This document shows, piece after piece, positions 26,701 through 39,600 of a DNA stretch of 64,000 nucleotides (within the stretch, counting starts at the first letter, position 1; each line of letters begins with the position of its first letter). Source of the stretch: Micromussa lordhowensis (lineage: Eukaryota > Cnidaria > Anthozoa > Scleractinia > Lobophylliidae). The stretch is from positions 640,603 through 704,602 of the forward strand of contig OZ026607.1 of assembly GCA_964020085.1 (NCBI GenBank). The letters are read 5' to 3'. Below the pieces are notes generated by a model that saw only the letters and a list, made by a program, of their open reading frames with translations, was not told where the DNA came from and ran no database searches. A program made the position numbers and the translations under genes.

Positions 26701-28900
26701 GTAGGGCCAAACTAGTCAAGAATAGAATGATGGCAAAAAATCCCCTAATCACCGATAAACGTTTTTCAAACCTAGGACACTTTTTATTGCGTGAAATTGC
26801 AAGAGTTGTAACCATCACTTAAAATTTCTAAAGAAAGCCGACAGTTAAGAAAAGCGCGCTTAATTGGGGTGTTTTTTTACATTGAAAGGGCTTGGCTAAA
26901 ATAACGGCTCAATATAATAGAAGAAATTGCGGCGACTTACAGCGTGGCAAATTAAAGAAGAATCGTGATGTTTGAAAAGCTTGGGTAGACTTGAATTATT
27001 TTAAGTTTAGCGCGTCCTTTCGATTCCATGGTATTAAAGGAATTGTCGCGCATAAGTCTTTTATAATCCTTTTGCGACACCGTTCAGCCATCACTCGTTC
27101 GCGCAAGGCTGTTGCTTTCGTAGTTTTTTACGTTGGGCCATGCCTAACCAAAAAATCTGCTTTAGGCTAAACAAAGGCACTTTTTCACAACCCAGATAGG
27201 GTAATAAAAACTAAATTGCGGCAAACACTATACAATACAAGCCATTTCGACACAGAGATAATGTTGCCGGCACTAAGCAAACACCACAAATTGAGCATAA
27301 TTGAAACTACTCCACTGTTTTGCGAAATGTTCTAAAGTCTCTTTACCAGAATAAAGTTCCTTAATGCTCGCATATTGATAGAGATCCAGGGGGGCAAACA
27401 TTTAGAAAAAGAATCCTTAAACACTAAGAGTCGGAAACAACCAAATAATGTATGTTTGCAAGGGCGAGCAGTGTTAAGTTGGTCGGTCAATAATTCATCT
27501 CGTTCGATTGCTCATTTCATGAAGATAAATCTGGTCCGTAGCACAGCTCGTCTAGTCTTAAGGAAGTTTTAATTGCGTTTGAGCTTTTTGCGGTCCTATT
27601 CTGCCTTATGAAACAAGGGTGATATCAGCGTTTGGCACATTCATTCAACATTGGCGGCTAGCAATACATGTAGGTCATTTGAAATTCTTACCATTTATAA
27701 TCACACTACATCTACAGCTGTCTTTCGAGGCACCTGGAAATGGCTTTTGTGAAATGATTGACGCGAGCCAAATTTGTTAATTAATTGCCTCAGTTTCCGG
27801 AAATGAGAAATTGGATTCTAAAAATTCTGCATTTTTCTTTCCGTCCCACGCGCCCATTTGGCCACAAAAAGTCGCAGATTTTATCGCAAGCTCAAAGACG
27901 CGTGCTAGCATTCCAGAGAAATACACAAGAGGATCCTTGGCAAATTTACTGCATGTAAATCGATTGGAGTCGCGGCAAAATGATCGTGAATTATCAATTC
28001 AAACAATTCAACCGAGCGATTGGTCGAATTTGACAGCAGTTAGCAAAACTTATTAAATGAAACTCGGGTTTTTGTGCTTCATTCACAGCGCGTTTCTCCC
28101 GGACCGATCATAATAAGTCGAGTAAACTCAGCACAAAACACATAACGACAGCTTAAAATAATACCAAACTATGATACAAGATCGGGGAAGATCCAGGCAA
28201 TAGTCCCAAACGTGTAGCAGGTGATTTAAGAGAATTTTTTTTTAAACGAAAGACAAATGTTCAAAAGGCTATTGGTCGCTGTACACCAAAACGCCGGTCC
28301 CTAAGAAGTTGAAATAGTCATTGCAACGAGGAGCTTTCCAGCGGCAATTGCTTTTGTTTGTGGAATTTATGTTGGCAGTTGTTATGCTAATTGTGAAGCC
28401 AATAGCACTGACAGGACCTAGGATACAGCTAGACTCCAAAAGAATGTTAAACGACCCCGGTTTTAGAGCGGTCAGTTTTTGACGTGAATGATTTGATCAC
28501 TCAAACGCCAAATTGCATGGCTTTTAAGGTGTTGTGTGATGACGGAGGCCTTTTACCGCTTCAATCTATCCCTTCTTCCTGTCCTTTCAAAGATATCAGC
28601 ACCTTTGAATCTTTTGCCGTTAATGTTTAGTTTATCCTGTACGAACGGTGATCTTTGTGTAGTGTTGACATTAAGGATACGAGATAGGACCGAACCATAA
28701 AGTGTCCTATCGAAATAATTGTATTTGCTCATAAATTATGAAACGGCAATTTGTTTGTGGGCCTTCGTGATGGACAAGCGATAATGGACCCCACAACTTT
28801 TAATAAAATGTCTCCCCACGGGTGGTCGCAAAGGCCCCTATGTCAATAAACGTAGCAAGGCTCCAAAGGGCTTTCCCATGGAACAATAGCGAGGGAGGAG
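17711..28900. other. gene-free stretch upstream of FoxA
   Basis: About 11 kb with no supported gene. Frames of 60-112 codons occur on both strands (for example 24150-24488, minus, hydrophobic), but none shows a domain or splice-site partners. The last kilobase (27.9-28.9 kb) is somewhat less AT-rich. It contains a forkhead-like core (TGTCAATAAACG near 28841-28852), which could be autoregulatory but is far too common a motif to call. Confidence 0.45.
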
Positions 28901-28941
28901 CTTACCGACATGTCACGTTAAGCCTGTTTACGTACTGTCAC

Positions 28942-28967
28942 TAAAAATAAAACTTCTTTATTGCTAG
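28942..28967 (+). promoter_or_regulatory. possible FoxA TATA-like box or 5'-UTR splice acceptor
   Basis: Two readings fit this spot. A TATA-like TAAAAATAA lies at 28942-28950, which would place a start site near 28975. Alternatively, a pyrimidine-rich stretch ending in AG at 28966-28967 could be the acceptor of a 5'-UTR intron; a second possible acceptor ends at 29076, 22 bases before the start codon. RNA reads would decide. Confidence 0.25.
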
Positions 28968-29098
28968 GAGGAAAGAGTAATCTACGCTGGTCTCCGCGGC
29001 AGAAGGACGTGACGGGACGGTACGAAAGCTACGTTCAGTTGGTTACGAAACAGCTAAAAAGGTCTACCTGCTTTAGAGAATAGAGAAAAGGCAGCATA

Positions 29099-29986
29099 AT
29101 GATGGAAGCTATGAATCCTGGCAATCCTGCAGCCGCTATGGGAGTTGGAAACCCGCAAACACAAGGCCATCCTATGGACGACGGCAAAAGCAAGCAGGCG
29201 AAAGAGAAAGTTTACCGCCGCAGTTACACTCACGCTAAGCCGCCTTACTCTTATATTTCGCTCATCACCATGGCCATTCAACAGTCGCCGAACAAGATGC
29301 TGACACTCAGCGAAATTTATCAGTTTATCATGGACCTGTTTCCGTTTTACAGACAAAACCAACAGCGGTGGCAGAACTCCATACGACACAGCCTCTCGTT
29401 CAACGACTGCTTCGTCAAAGTGCCTCGTTCACCCGACAGACCTGGTAAAGGAAGCTACTGGACGCTGCACCCAGACTGTGGAAATATGTTCGAGAACGGC
29501 TGCTACCTCCGCAGACAGAAACGCTTCAAGGCGGATAAAAAGCCTAGCCTGAGTGACCTTCCTAAGCCCGGATTGCTGAGCCCGGTCGTATCTTCGATGC
29601 ACCATCAAAAAGTTCAGGGACCCAAGAGTTTAGGGGCTCCAAGCTTTCTTGCGCCGTCTCCTTACAGTGCTATGAGCGCCATGGGAGCAATGGGTGCGAT
29701 GGGTATGGGACCTATGGGCTCAATGTCTATGAACAAATCATTTAATCATCCATTCGCCATCAAGAATATCATCGCGTCCGACCATGAAGCCGACCTCAGA
29801 GGCTTTGATCCCATGCATTTCAGCCCTTATCATCCAGCGGGAATGTCTTCATCTATGACATCTCTAGGACTGCCAAAACCGTACGACACAAACCCCATTA
29901 CAACAGAGCCTAGTCCTTACTACCAAGGTTGTGTGTTTACACCATCCAGTTGCGCGGGAATTGCTGGATTTTCAAACCTTTCATAA
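29099..29986 (+). CDS. FoxA: FoxA forkhead transcription factor, single coding exon
   Basis: The 295-residue protein is complete in one exon. The forkhead (winged-helix) domain spans about residues 44-144, starting [17 protein letters not shown] and ending RRQKRFK. The recognition helix is [15 protein letters not shown] (91-105), diagnostic for Fox proteins and, with the flanking wing sequences, for the FoxA class. After it come a Met/Gly/Ala-rich tract (about 188-211), an eh1-like motif [11 protein letters not shown] (217-227) of the kind that binds Groucho/TLE co-repressors, and a C-terminal YYQG box (274-277) that matches the start of the conserved FoxA C-terminal region. FoxA is a pioneer factor that opens chromatin; in cnidarians it is known from pharynx and blastopore-derived tissue. 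Two adjacent ATG codons (29099, 29102) could start translation; the first is used here. The gene lies alone in a domain with no other gene for about 20 kb on either side. Confidence 0.97.
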   Translation: MMEAMNPGNPAAAMGVGNPQTQGHPMDDGKSKQAKEKVYRRSYTHAKPPYSYISLITMAIQQSPNKMLTLSEIYQFIMDLFPFYRQNQQRWQNSIRHSLSFNDCFVKVPRSPDRPGKGSYWTLHPDCGNMFENGCYLRRQKRFKADKKPSLSDLPKPGLLSPVVSSMHHQKVQGPKSLGAPSFLAPSPYSAMSAMGAMGAMGMGPMGSMSMNKSFNHPFAIKNIIASDHEADLRGFDPMHFSPYHPAGMSSSMTSLGLPKPYDTNPITTEPSPYYQGCVFTPSSCAGIAGFSNLS

Positions 29987-30627
29987 ACTACACATCATTT
30001 ATCCACACTCGGGACTTCGCACGTTTTAATTATGTTATGTGGGCCTCAGGACTAAGCTGGCCTGTAAATTGAGTTATCTGTTAAGATACATTTTGCCGGT
30101 GTATACGAATTAATACTTAAATTCCAAGGTGATTTCGTTGATTACATGTCAAATAGACGTTTTCTCTCGACTAAAGAGAACCACAACATTAGCGTAAAAA
30201 TCGGAGAATTTTATCAAAGTTAAAGAAAATTATATAAAGTGTAATATAGCTTGTACTATTCCATTCAGTCGCCGTGCTCAGCCTGATTATTGAGTATTTT
30301 GACGAGAGTAAATGTATAAATCAAAATATTTTGAAACTGAATTAATAAGAAGCCATGATCGTTTTAAGTTATGTTTGGTGCAATTGAGAATTAAGAGCAT
30401 ATGTTGTGAAGTCAATGCGTTATAGTTAAGTGTTATTTTGCTGCTGGGCAAAGAATAGCAAGAATTTTTTTCTAAACTACCGAGTTATTCGGTAAAGACT
30501 GCTCTTGTGGTTAGCGGTTCGCATGTCAACTGTGTATTTAACACTACATTTACCATTATTTATATAAGCAGGGAGAGGTTTTGTAAATTTACAGTCTTGC
30601 CCAAATAGCAGTTTGTTAGTTCAACGA

Positions 30628-30633
30628 AATAAA
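30628..30633 (+). terminator. probable FoxA poly(A) signal
   Basis: This is the first clear AATAAA after the FoxA stop at 29984-29986, 642 bases downstream, and a T/G-rich stretch follows within 30 bases. It implies a 3' UTR of about 0.65 kb. Confidence 0.5.
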
Positions 30634-33600
30634 TTTTTAACGAAGAGTTTTCTTGACGTATTCATTGTTTTCCCTGTCGCCATTGCAGTAACTTGAGGTT
30701 GTTGAGAAGCGAGTCAAATTAATTATTTATCGGCTGGCAGCGAAGCCAACAGCCTTCCAAATGCCAGCTTTTTTAATTAAAAGTAATCAACAGTTCGACA
30801 TTTCTCGTAACAGTTTTGACAAATACTTGGCAAACCTAGCTATAACATTTAAGAACGCGATTATCAAACCTGACTGAATGAACTGTTGCGCGCGAGGGTT
30901 GCGATACAATTCCCGCGCCCGTCGTGAAATGATCCCAGTATGGGTTCGGTTCAGGCCAGCTGAACATTACGAAGTGTGAAAACCACTTTACTCTCGGTAA
31001 TCGAATTTGGGAGACCTTTTCCTGGATAAAACATGTAGTAAAGGTGTTAATATAGCTCACCGATGACTAGCGGTCCCTTTGAAATTCCTCTTGGCATCAT
31101 CTGCGTCCCTTTCTCTAATATTCGGCCCAAGTTTGTTTTTTCTTTCTTTTTACAACATTGATATCTAACAACAGCTTGGCTTTTGCTTACAGAAAAAACC
31201 CTATAGCGTCTTGCTCTTCGACGATGTGATGATAGATTAGGGTCTATAGCGCGTACTTGCGTCAAGTCAGCCCTAGCTTTCAAAACATTCTAAACATAGA
31301 TCTTCTTGAATGATTCTAACAGTCAACACGCCAATCTTTTGCAAACTTTGGAACTTGTGTTTGGAGAAGTCCTCTTTCAGGAGATCAAATTTCTTGAAAG
31401 GGTTCTTAACTGCCCAAAGTCGACTGAGTTGTTAGTTTAAACACCAACCTGTATACACAGAGCTGAGGCATGCATTATTAGCTCAAAAAATGCATTCAGT
31501 GATTGATGACTGTAGGGCAGTTCGTGTCGGCCGCCCAAACTAAGTTCTCTTCTTGTGATTTCGCCGGGAAGCTTGAGATAAATGTTAGAGGGAAACTTGC
31601 GAGGGATCCCAGGGAGTTATAGAGGAATGAGACTGAGTTCAAGGTAAAGTAAATACATTTTGTTGTTACTCGTGTAGGTCTTCGCTATTCTTCTCGCTCA
31701 AGTGAATTTCCGTGGGAAAAAGCGGTCCTCTCTTTTGAGTTTAGTAAGCGGTCGGCGACCGTTTTACTCACAGTTTTGCTAACTCGCAACATGTTAATCA
31801 CCTACTTCTATTGTTTCTGACTTTCGGACACTCTTCACCTGGGTAAACGCTTGGTCGGTTTTACTGTCCGCGTTTTAGTGCGCTTTGCATAGCTCCTGCG
31901 CGGCTCTATTTCGTCACGTAAGCGGATTAAAAGCTGCTGAAGGGAAATTTGGCAATGAGAATCGACGTAAGGATATCAAGACATGCTTTTTTCGAATTCA
32001 AATTGTTCCTGAATTTTGTGAGTGGTGAAGTCAAGATGAGGTGGCAGTCTGTTCGCCGCAGATGAACGTCAATTCCGCCAACGTGCTGAGATTTTAACCT
32101 GCTGGCAAAACGCTATCCGCCGGCCATTTACTTTTGTGACGCGCTTTACATCGAAGCCGAGATTACTAGGTTAAGTCGTCTGGAGAGCTCCCGTATGAAC
32201 ACATCTGTTCAGGTACGTCTATTGCTCGTAGTAATGATAGGTCCGGATTGTTCCCTGTGCGCTAAGCAGTGAGCCCGACATTTTCTCGAAACCATGAAAT
32301 ATGTTTCGAGTCAGAGTCGCTTTGAGGAGTAGTTTTCAAGGATCGATTCGAATAGGACCAGAGAAAAGGGAATCATAGCATCATTAAAAGTGTAATATGT
32401 TTATTACCTAAGGTCGGCAAAATGAACGTTTAGAGAAGCCGGAAGATGCTATTTAGCATTTGTTCTCCTCCGCCTTCATTTCAAAGGCAAAAAGCTCTAC
32501 GAATCTCGCGAGATAGGGATTTACAAAAACCGTCTTCAAAAATTTGCCTCAGGCGTTTGGGTAGAAGAGTGATGCAGTGAAGAAAAGTTTAAACGAGTTC
32601 AGCTAAGTAACTAATTTAAACTCGCTTTATCCCACAGACGAATATCAAAGGCCCCGAAATCTTTTAATCAAACTACCATACGCCCCGGCCTGTGAGCTGG
32701 CGGCATTTCGTTCTTAGTTTTAAAGGAATTCAATCGAATTTTAAAATGTCGGGAAGAAGCGATGGTTGTATGTTGATTTGGAAACAATGGGCTTTTGTTC
32801 TGTTCGTATTAGGGTACATGAGTTATAATTATAGAGCACGTTATGTTCAAAGCTGGGTCAAGTTATTTCGTGTTTTCACATCGGATGAAAATGGCAGATT
32901 TTCAGCGGCATATTCAATCGTCTTTGCTGACTTGTAATTGTTATTAACGTTCGAGTAAAACTGTATTGAATAGCCATGTTTATGTATTTCCTTTTTCTAT
33001 CGGTACACGAAGGAGAAAGCAAGCTTCTCCTTTTGAATCCATGAGCAAAGAGCACGAGAAATGATATAATGAATCGCGTATTTATTGCCACCAAAATCTC
33101 TCGATCTAAGAAACAACGAGATAACTAAATGCGAAGATGAAAACACTATTCAAGACGATACATTTTCAAAATAGGAAAATCCGTCATGTTTCATACCTTT
33201 AGGGTTTCGTGACCTGATCGATTTTAACTCGCGTTAAATTCTCTTAGTTTACAAGTGGTTTACAATGGTTTTCATTTGGCCTTGAAACGCGAAAAATAAG
33301 CCCAATGAGACGAAACACGGAAAATATCTTTGTTGGTTAAGTGGCTTTTTATAGTTCATCTTGAATTTCATGAGTTTTGTCTTGCCAAAAGGTTTAAGCG
33401 ATAAGGGCGCAATTTATTCAGGCAGCTTTCGTATTTATTGCAGGACATAATTCAATATCTGACTCCACTCTAGTGAAAACGAAAGTGTCGCTTTTAAAGC
33501 ATCTGTAAAAGCTGCTTCGCGATAAAATACAGCGCGTGATTGTCATGGAAAATGCGGCGGGCAGGTAGTTCGGCTGTCGTCCGTCGCAGTCGACCTAAAT

Positions 33601-36600
33601 TTCCTTTTGATCTTATCTAAGTTCGTTGCTGCATTAATTCATTTACGATGTGAATTGTGTGCAAACTTAGGAATTGACGTTAGAAGATGATTGCTTTCAT
33701 CAAGGGCAGACTTAGACAGATTAATTTCGAAGATGGCACCAAGATGTTTTGAGGTCAGCTTGAAGATGGCCTCGCCAAAATGGCGTGCAAATTCATCCGG
33801 TGAGGCTGCAATTTAAGCCTTCGTAATATTCATTGAAACATTGGTTTAATAAACGAAACTTGAAACTAAACCGATATTTTCTCAAAGAGTTTAGAGACAC
33901 GCGCCCGACTTGAGTAGAGGGCGAGTGAATGATTATCAATCGTTTTAGTGAACAAATATCACGACCACCCATATCGGTTAAAACGAGCCCATGCAGCCTG
34001 TCTTTGCTTCTAAACGTATTTTCTTTGAGGTCAAAGGCGTGTTTAGCTTCCAAACCTGAAATAATAGGTGTGTCTGAAAAGTGAAAACCTTGCCGGTAGC
34101 ATCTGTTGTTTGGACTCGTGTTTTTTCGACTCGACGAGATTAGCGTTCAGGAAGGAAGTTTCGAAAATGAGCTGAGGAAATGGCGACATTAGCGGCTACA
34201 GGGAGGGGAATGTAAAAGAGGTGCGGTGCCGGGTTAAACACTCGGACCGCTGTCAGCAAGGTCCTTGAGATATCAGAAAGTGTTTCTGATAACAATACCC
34301 TAGATTTTCCCATCGCCAACGTAAACATGGACGTATTTAGCCTTTACACAAAATAACAAGGATTAAACTGTGGTGTACACTAAACGGAGCTTTAGGCAGA
34401 GTATATGCGTGGCTCTGAATTGACCCGAACTCTGATATCTAAACTCTTCTATCCGGCGGTTCAAGAGAATATTTTTTATGTTCGGTTTAACTAGGGATGT
34501 TATCATTACGTTCCACAGTGCTAGTAAACAGTCACGACATAGACGAAGTATAAAAGTTTACAGTATAAACCAGTGATTCAACTTGATGAGTTAAATATTT
34601 GCATGTTATATAGTTAACTGCTGGCAAAGGGAAAATATTGTTAAGTACACAACTCTGTTAACTGACTAAACTATAAATGTTCAGTACAAGCAGGGTCTCT
34701 GTCAAGAACGAGCCCGCTGTTGTTTTATTCAAATCTAAGCACTAGCAAGACATTTCCGCTCTTTGCGACTTGCTCTCAAACAAGTATAAAGCGAAGAAAG
34801 TCTTAGAAGTTAAGAGCCAGATCGTTCTCAGTTACTAGGTCTTTACTGCTACAATGATGGATTTCTCAAGTCTTCCTTTTTTTGCGGTTTAGCGTCTGAA
34901 TGGCGGAGAATTCTCGTTGGTGATCGAAAGTAAACTTGAGAAGCTGTGAAAGTGATATGCTTAATGGATACTGGTAGTACACGTGGGAACAAGAAGCACA
35001 AAAGAACCTAAAAGGTATGGCAAATGGTGTTTTGATATTTATCAAGTTCTGTGCACAGTCTATAGAAAACTAATCGAGCTTAATCTCATGCCCTTAGCTG
35101 TTTATATACTGTTTCCCTGTCTGCGAAGCTTGTTGTTATCATAGTAATATCTGCTCAAGAGGAAGCGAACCTGCAGAAATCTCTCTCGTTTATAATAATC
35201 GTGTTAAATGTTACTTATTGTTAAACTGCACTTATCTTTTGCTTACGTGAAATTCTAAGGTTCATGTTGGACAACGTTAAACCTGATAAATTGAAACAGA
35301 GTCCTTTTTACGTTACGTGAAAATTGGTTTTGTGTTGCAGTAAAATTATCCTGAATTTGGTATTGCTCGTAACAAGATTTGTCATATTACATCAACTAAT
35401 TACTTATGAGAATCGGTATTTTTAGGCTGATTTTACATTTCCACGGGCTAAAAATTCAGTGGCCTCTTATAACTTTGTTTGGGGAATAAGGTAATAGTAA
35501 ATTCAATGTTGGACCTGTCTAATTAAGCTGGAAATGCTTAGATTTGGCGGTACAACTGTAACCAGAAGGCGCTGTAAAACAGTCTTCGCATGCAACAGCT
35601 TTTCTAAGTTATTACCGACAGAGTTGTTCCATAGCCGTCTATGAACGGTCAAATCTGCCCTGTCTAGAGGAATATCTTTTAGGCCAAGAGTAATTTTTTT
35701 TCTGATCTTTTGAAAATGTCATCTGTGCTTTGAAGAAGGGCAGTAATTATTTATCTGGCAGAACTTATAGCAAACAAATAAACATGGCCGAACATGTCTG
35801 TTTGATCATTGGGCAAGGTTGAACATGGACATGGTTACAACTGCTAAAGATGACAGCGTTAAAGATGAGACCAAACAAGCTTTAGTCAAGAAAAAAGTCA
35901 AATATCTGGATAACGTTTCGGGAAAATTGTGGAAAAATTTGGCCGTGTTCTTTGAGAGTAGCAGATTAGATGGAGGAAATTATGTGACCACATGGGTATT
36001 ATCTTTGGGCGTGGGTTTTGAAACTCTGAGAAAGGCAGGATTATATCTGAACGGCTCTTAGTACCTTTTCTAGCTGAAATTTTAAGAATTGTAACTCAGT
36101 ATTGCATAGAGAAATTTATACGGCTGCGATGGTGTTGACCTTAGCGACGAAACGTTTTTTGTTTTAATTCTCAAAACATTATGAGCTAAGAAGATCTGTC
36201 TCGCAAGAATTAAACTGTTTTGCCAGCTGTCGCCGTAAAATCGCAATTTCCTTTTCACTTCAAATTTATTTCTCTGCGATGTTAGATTTTAGGAAAAGTT
36301 TCCTTCGACAGTAGAAATTTCTGAGTGGTATCTATAAAAAGATTACACAGCGAGTTTTGATGATAATATTTGCAAGAGAACAATTTTTTTTTCTTTCTAA
36401 AGAAAGGGCTATTCCACGCGAGTGACATGTTTACAGAGTGTCTTTCAAGAGATGAGTTTCTAACCCATATTATTCTGCGCTCATTTTAAATTTTGCCTTG
36501 GATTAAAGACCTTTTTCCCTTTTTTAACATGTATATACCCTATATTCTGCTCGTTTGTTATTTGGGAATTTTATATATAAGAAATCCACAGTATTTCATG

Positions 36601-39600
36601 GGGTTAGATGTTTGAAAAACAAGCCAAGTCTTTGGCGGGTGTTTGTAGAGGCTTAAAGCGGATAAAAACTTGCTTGGCAACCGCGATATTACAGGAGTGA
36701 AAGATGAACTTAAAATGGATCGGTCGCCTAATATTCTGCTGCTAAAAAGGAAATTTAGTCTCCCCCTGAACATTTCAAAATAGAATTGGTATTTTCCTCC
36801 TAACAAGTGTTTCAGAACTTTTGAATATAATGTTGTTATTGTTGTTTCTCTGAGTATTTTCAATGCGTTTAATTTGAGCTAATCCATTTTGTTACCTTTC
36901 AGGTTAAAAGAGCTTTCGGGGCCTAAAGGAGAAAACAGTTAACATGTGATACGATATGTGGTCTGTGCTTAGTAAGGGTATTAACATCGAACAAATGCAG
37001 GGAACATATAACTGAGTAGAAAAAGAAGAAAAGTAAAAGATAATGCACTAGATAAAATCGTAACTTAACTAGACATGTCGTGCAATCCCAATGGATCTAT
37101 GCACGTCCGTCAGCTGAAAATAAGAGAGAGGCAGATAATTGTATTAAGTCATTTCGTAGTGTGCTAAGTATTCGCCTCAAGGCAAGCTTCTCTAGCTTAT
37201 GTGATCGAGAAAGAGAGTTTTCTAATCCCTAAATCCTAGAGTCAACTTTATAAGATTAAAATAGCAAAGTTTAATTCAGGGTTTAGATATTGCATCGATG
37301 AAAAATAACCCTCATTTATTTGATAGTGATTCCATTTGTACGGAAAGCGGAGTTTTTCTCATTACATTTGCACTGAACTGTTTGGGGGAAATTTGTGACA
37401 AAACCTATCTACGTATTGTCTTGTATTTGTAGGAGTCTTTCGCATCGTGTTTCCTCCAATTCAAACCATATCAAGTCGCCTTGTTTACAGTTGTCCTAGC
37501 TGTTGAACTTCCTGCGTAGTTTACCCACCAATTTTCGCAGTAAAACCATGAAGGTATTTTTTTTATCTTAAATAAGTACCAGAAGTGAAGCAAATCATGG
37601 AGTTTCTAATGAACGTAAACAGAAGGTTCTTACTTTCGTTTCTAGTGTGATGTGCTTTAGTTCTTGAGCGCGACGCGGCGCAGAGAGAAAACCTTTGTGA
37701 CCCACCCAGATGGAAAAACTAAATAAATCGTTTGTGTGAGAGTATAAAGTACTTTAAACTCAGTTGTTTTCTGTCGAGTTAACCTCTCGAATACAAACAG
37801 TGAAACGTGAAACAGTTGACTCAAATTTCCCTTCGATAAATAGTTAGGAAAATATTTTCTCGCCTAACAAGCTAGGTTAGTTTATTTATGTTGACTTTGT
37901 TTTTGTGTTCTCGGTAGATCATTCAGTTGAGCTTGCATGAATTTGACTTGGTTGTAATTTTCTTTTCAAAAAAGGATACTCCAAAGCAAAGAGATGAACA
38001 TTTCCTTCCTTTAAAAAAAAACCTTGCCGCAAGTTTTTTTTTTTTACTCGAATAATTTGTGTAGCTGATTTTAGGTCTTTTTCTGCAGTGGTGTCAGAAC
38101 ATTTGGACAAAATATCCAAGAGAAAATAGGGAAATACAGAAATGGTCCCAAAGAAATACGCAGCTGTCCCATTGAAATTTTAATTGAACATGACTTCTTT
38201 GACATCTCGTTGACGAGGCGGCATTGAACGGGAAGGCGTCACAGAACTAACTGAGATTTTTTTAAAAAACTCCCAATGGTTTCTGTGCAAGTTATATTTC
38301 TATAGTTTTACTCTGTTTTCTACAAGACGACCGAAAATACAAACATCACTCATCAGTGATGGCATCTTACGCAATGCAATGCTCCGCTAAACATGACCTG
38401 CAAGTGGGCGTATTTAGCTTGTCGCAATTTTGCCTTCGTTTTCCATTTATTTTCTAGACATCTCTGGCAGTAACGGTCAGAAGGCTAGACCGTCATAAAT
38501 GCACACTTTGCTTTCAAGCCAAGCAAGTTAAAATAATGACAACATTTGGAAAAGGTTTTTGTCACTCCACAATACAAAGATTTGTTCATTCTATTTGTTC
38601 TCAGAGCAGTTATGTTCGCACGGAAAAGTGAAGGCAGAAGGTAAAGCCACCAAGTAAACAGGATATCGAATTTAACGAATTTGTTGTCTATGAGAAATAC
38701 AGTGCTCAACCAATTGCACCGATTGAAACAATGTCAGCAGCTTTTGGGATCTAAATCATTGCCGTGGTACAATTCATTCCCGTGGAAAAATCACGTACCC
38801 ATTAAAGAGCTAAAAAAATATGCCCGAGTTTGTTTTGTGTATGCATTTGAGTAACAATATATGTTGTATGGATATGTAGACGTATGAATGTGAAATAAGT
38901 TAATAAACATTGATATATACGGCGAATTAGCTAAACCAACTGACTGAGCAAGCAAAACTTGTTTTAGTTTCTACAGTTTATTTGGGATGTGAATATTAGC
39001 TGGCTCCTACAAGTTTCGTCCACGGTTTTTCCTATGAATATCACGAAATACATATTTTAAAGTTCCATTAGTCCTCCAGCAGTACCTTAATACGGGCTAT
39101 GAGCGTCGGCAGTAAAAGTTGAAAGTGTAATATCAAGCAGAGAGAAGAGTGTTGTATGATCTAAAACAAGCTAAAATGTTTGGCCTTGCCTTTGACAGTC
39201 TCAAAATTAAAAGGAGACATTGCCAAAACGAGGGGAAAACACTAAGTTCACTTAAAATTTTAAACTAAGAGTTAAAACGATATCAAATAAAGAAGAAACC
39301 TACAGGGCTATTTTTACGTCAAGTTTCAGTTTTCAACAAAAAATCTTTTCAGAAAGTTCATATATTTTTGAAAGGCCAAGCCGTTTTTTTATCGTCTTGT
39401 AGTTTGTTTTTATTAACCTTCAAAATCAATATATTTGTGTGCACACAATATTTCCCCAGAAATGGCATTTTTAATTTGTGTGTTTGGTGTCGAGTGATGA
39501 AAAATTCGTTCTTTTCTAATTGCATTTTCAATTATAAAACTTATTTGCTGAGGTGCTCTCTGGGAGATGTTCATTTCTGTTTTTCATTTAACCAGCACCT

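Noticed and set aside
29054..29389. 111-codon frame on the minus strand across FoxA
   Set aside because: It is the shadow of the FoxA coding strand; no domain and no independent support.
35819..36061. 80-codon ORF with a lysine-rich start
   Set aside because: No family recognised and no conserved start context; probably chance.
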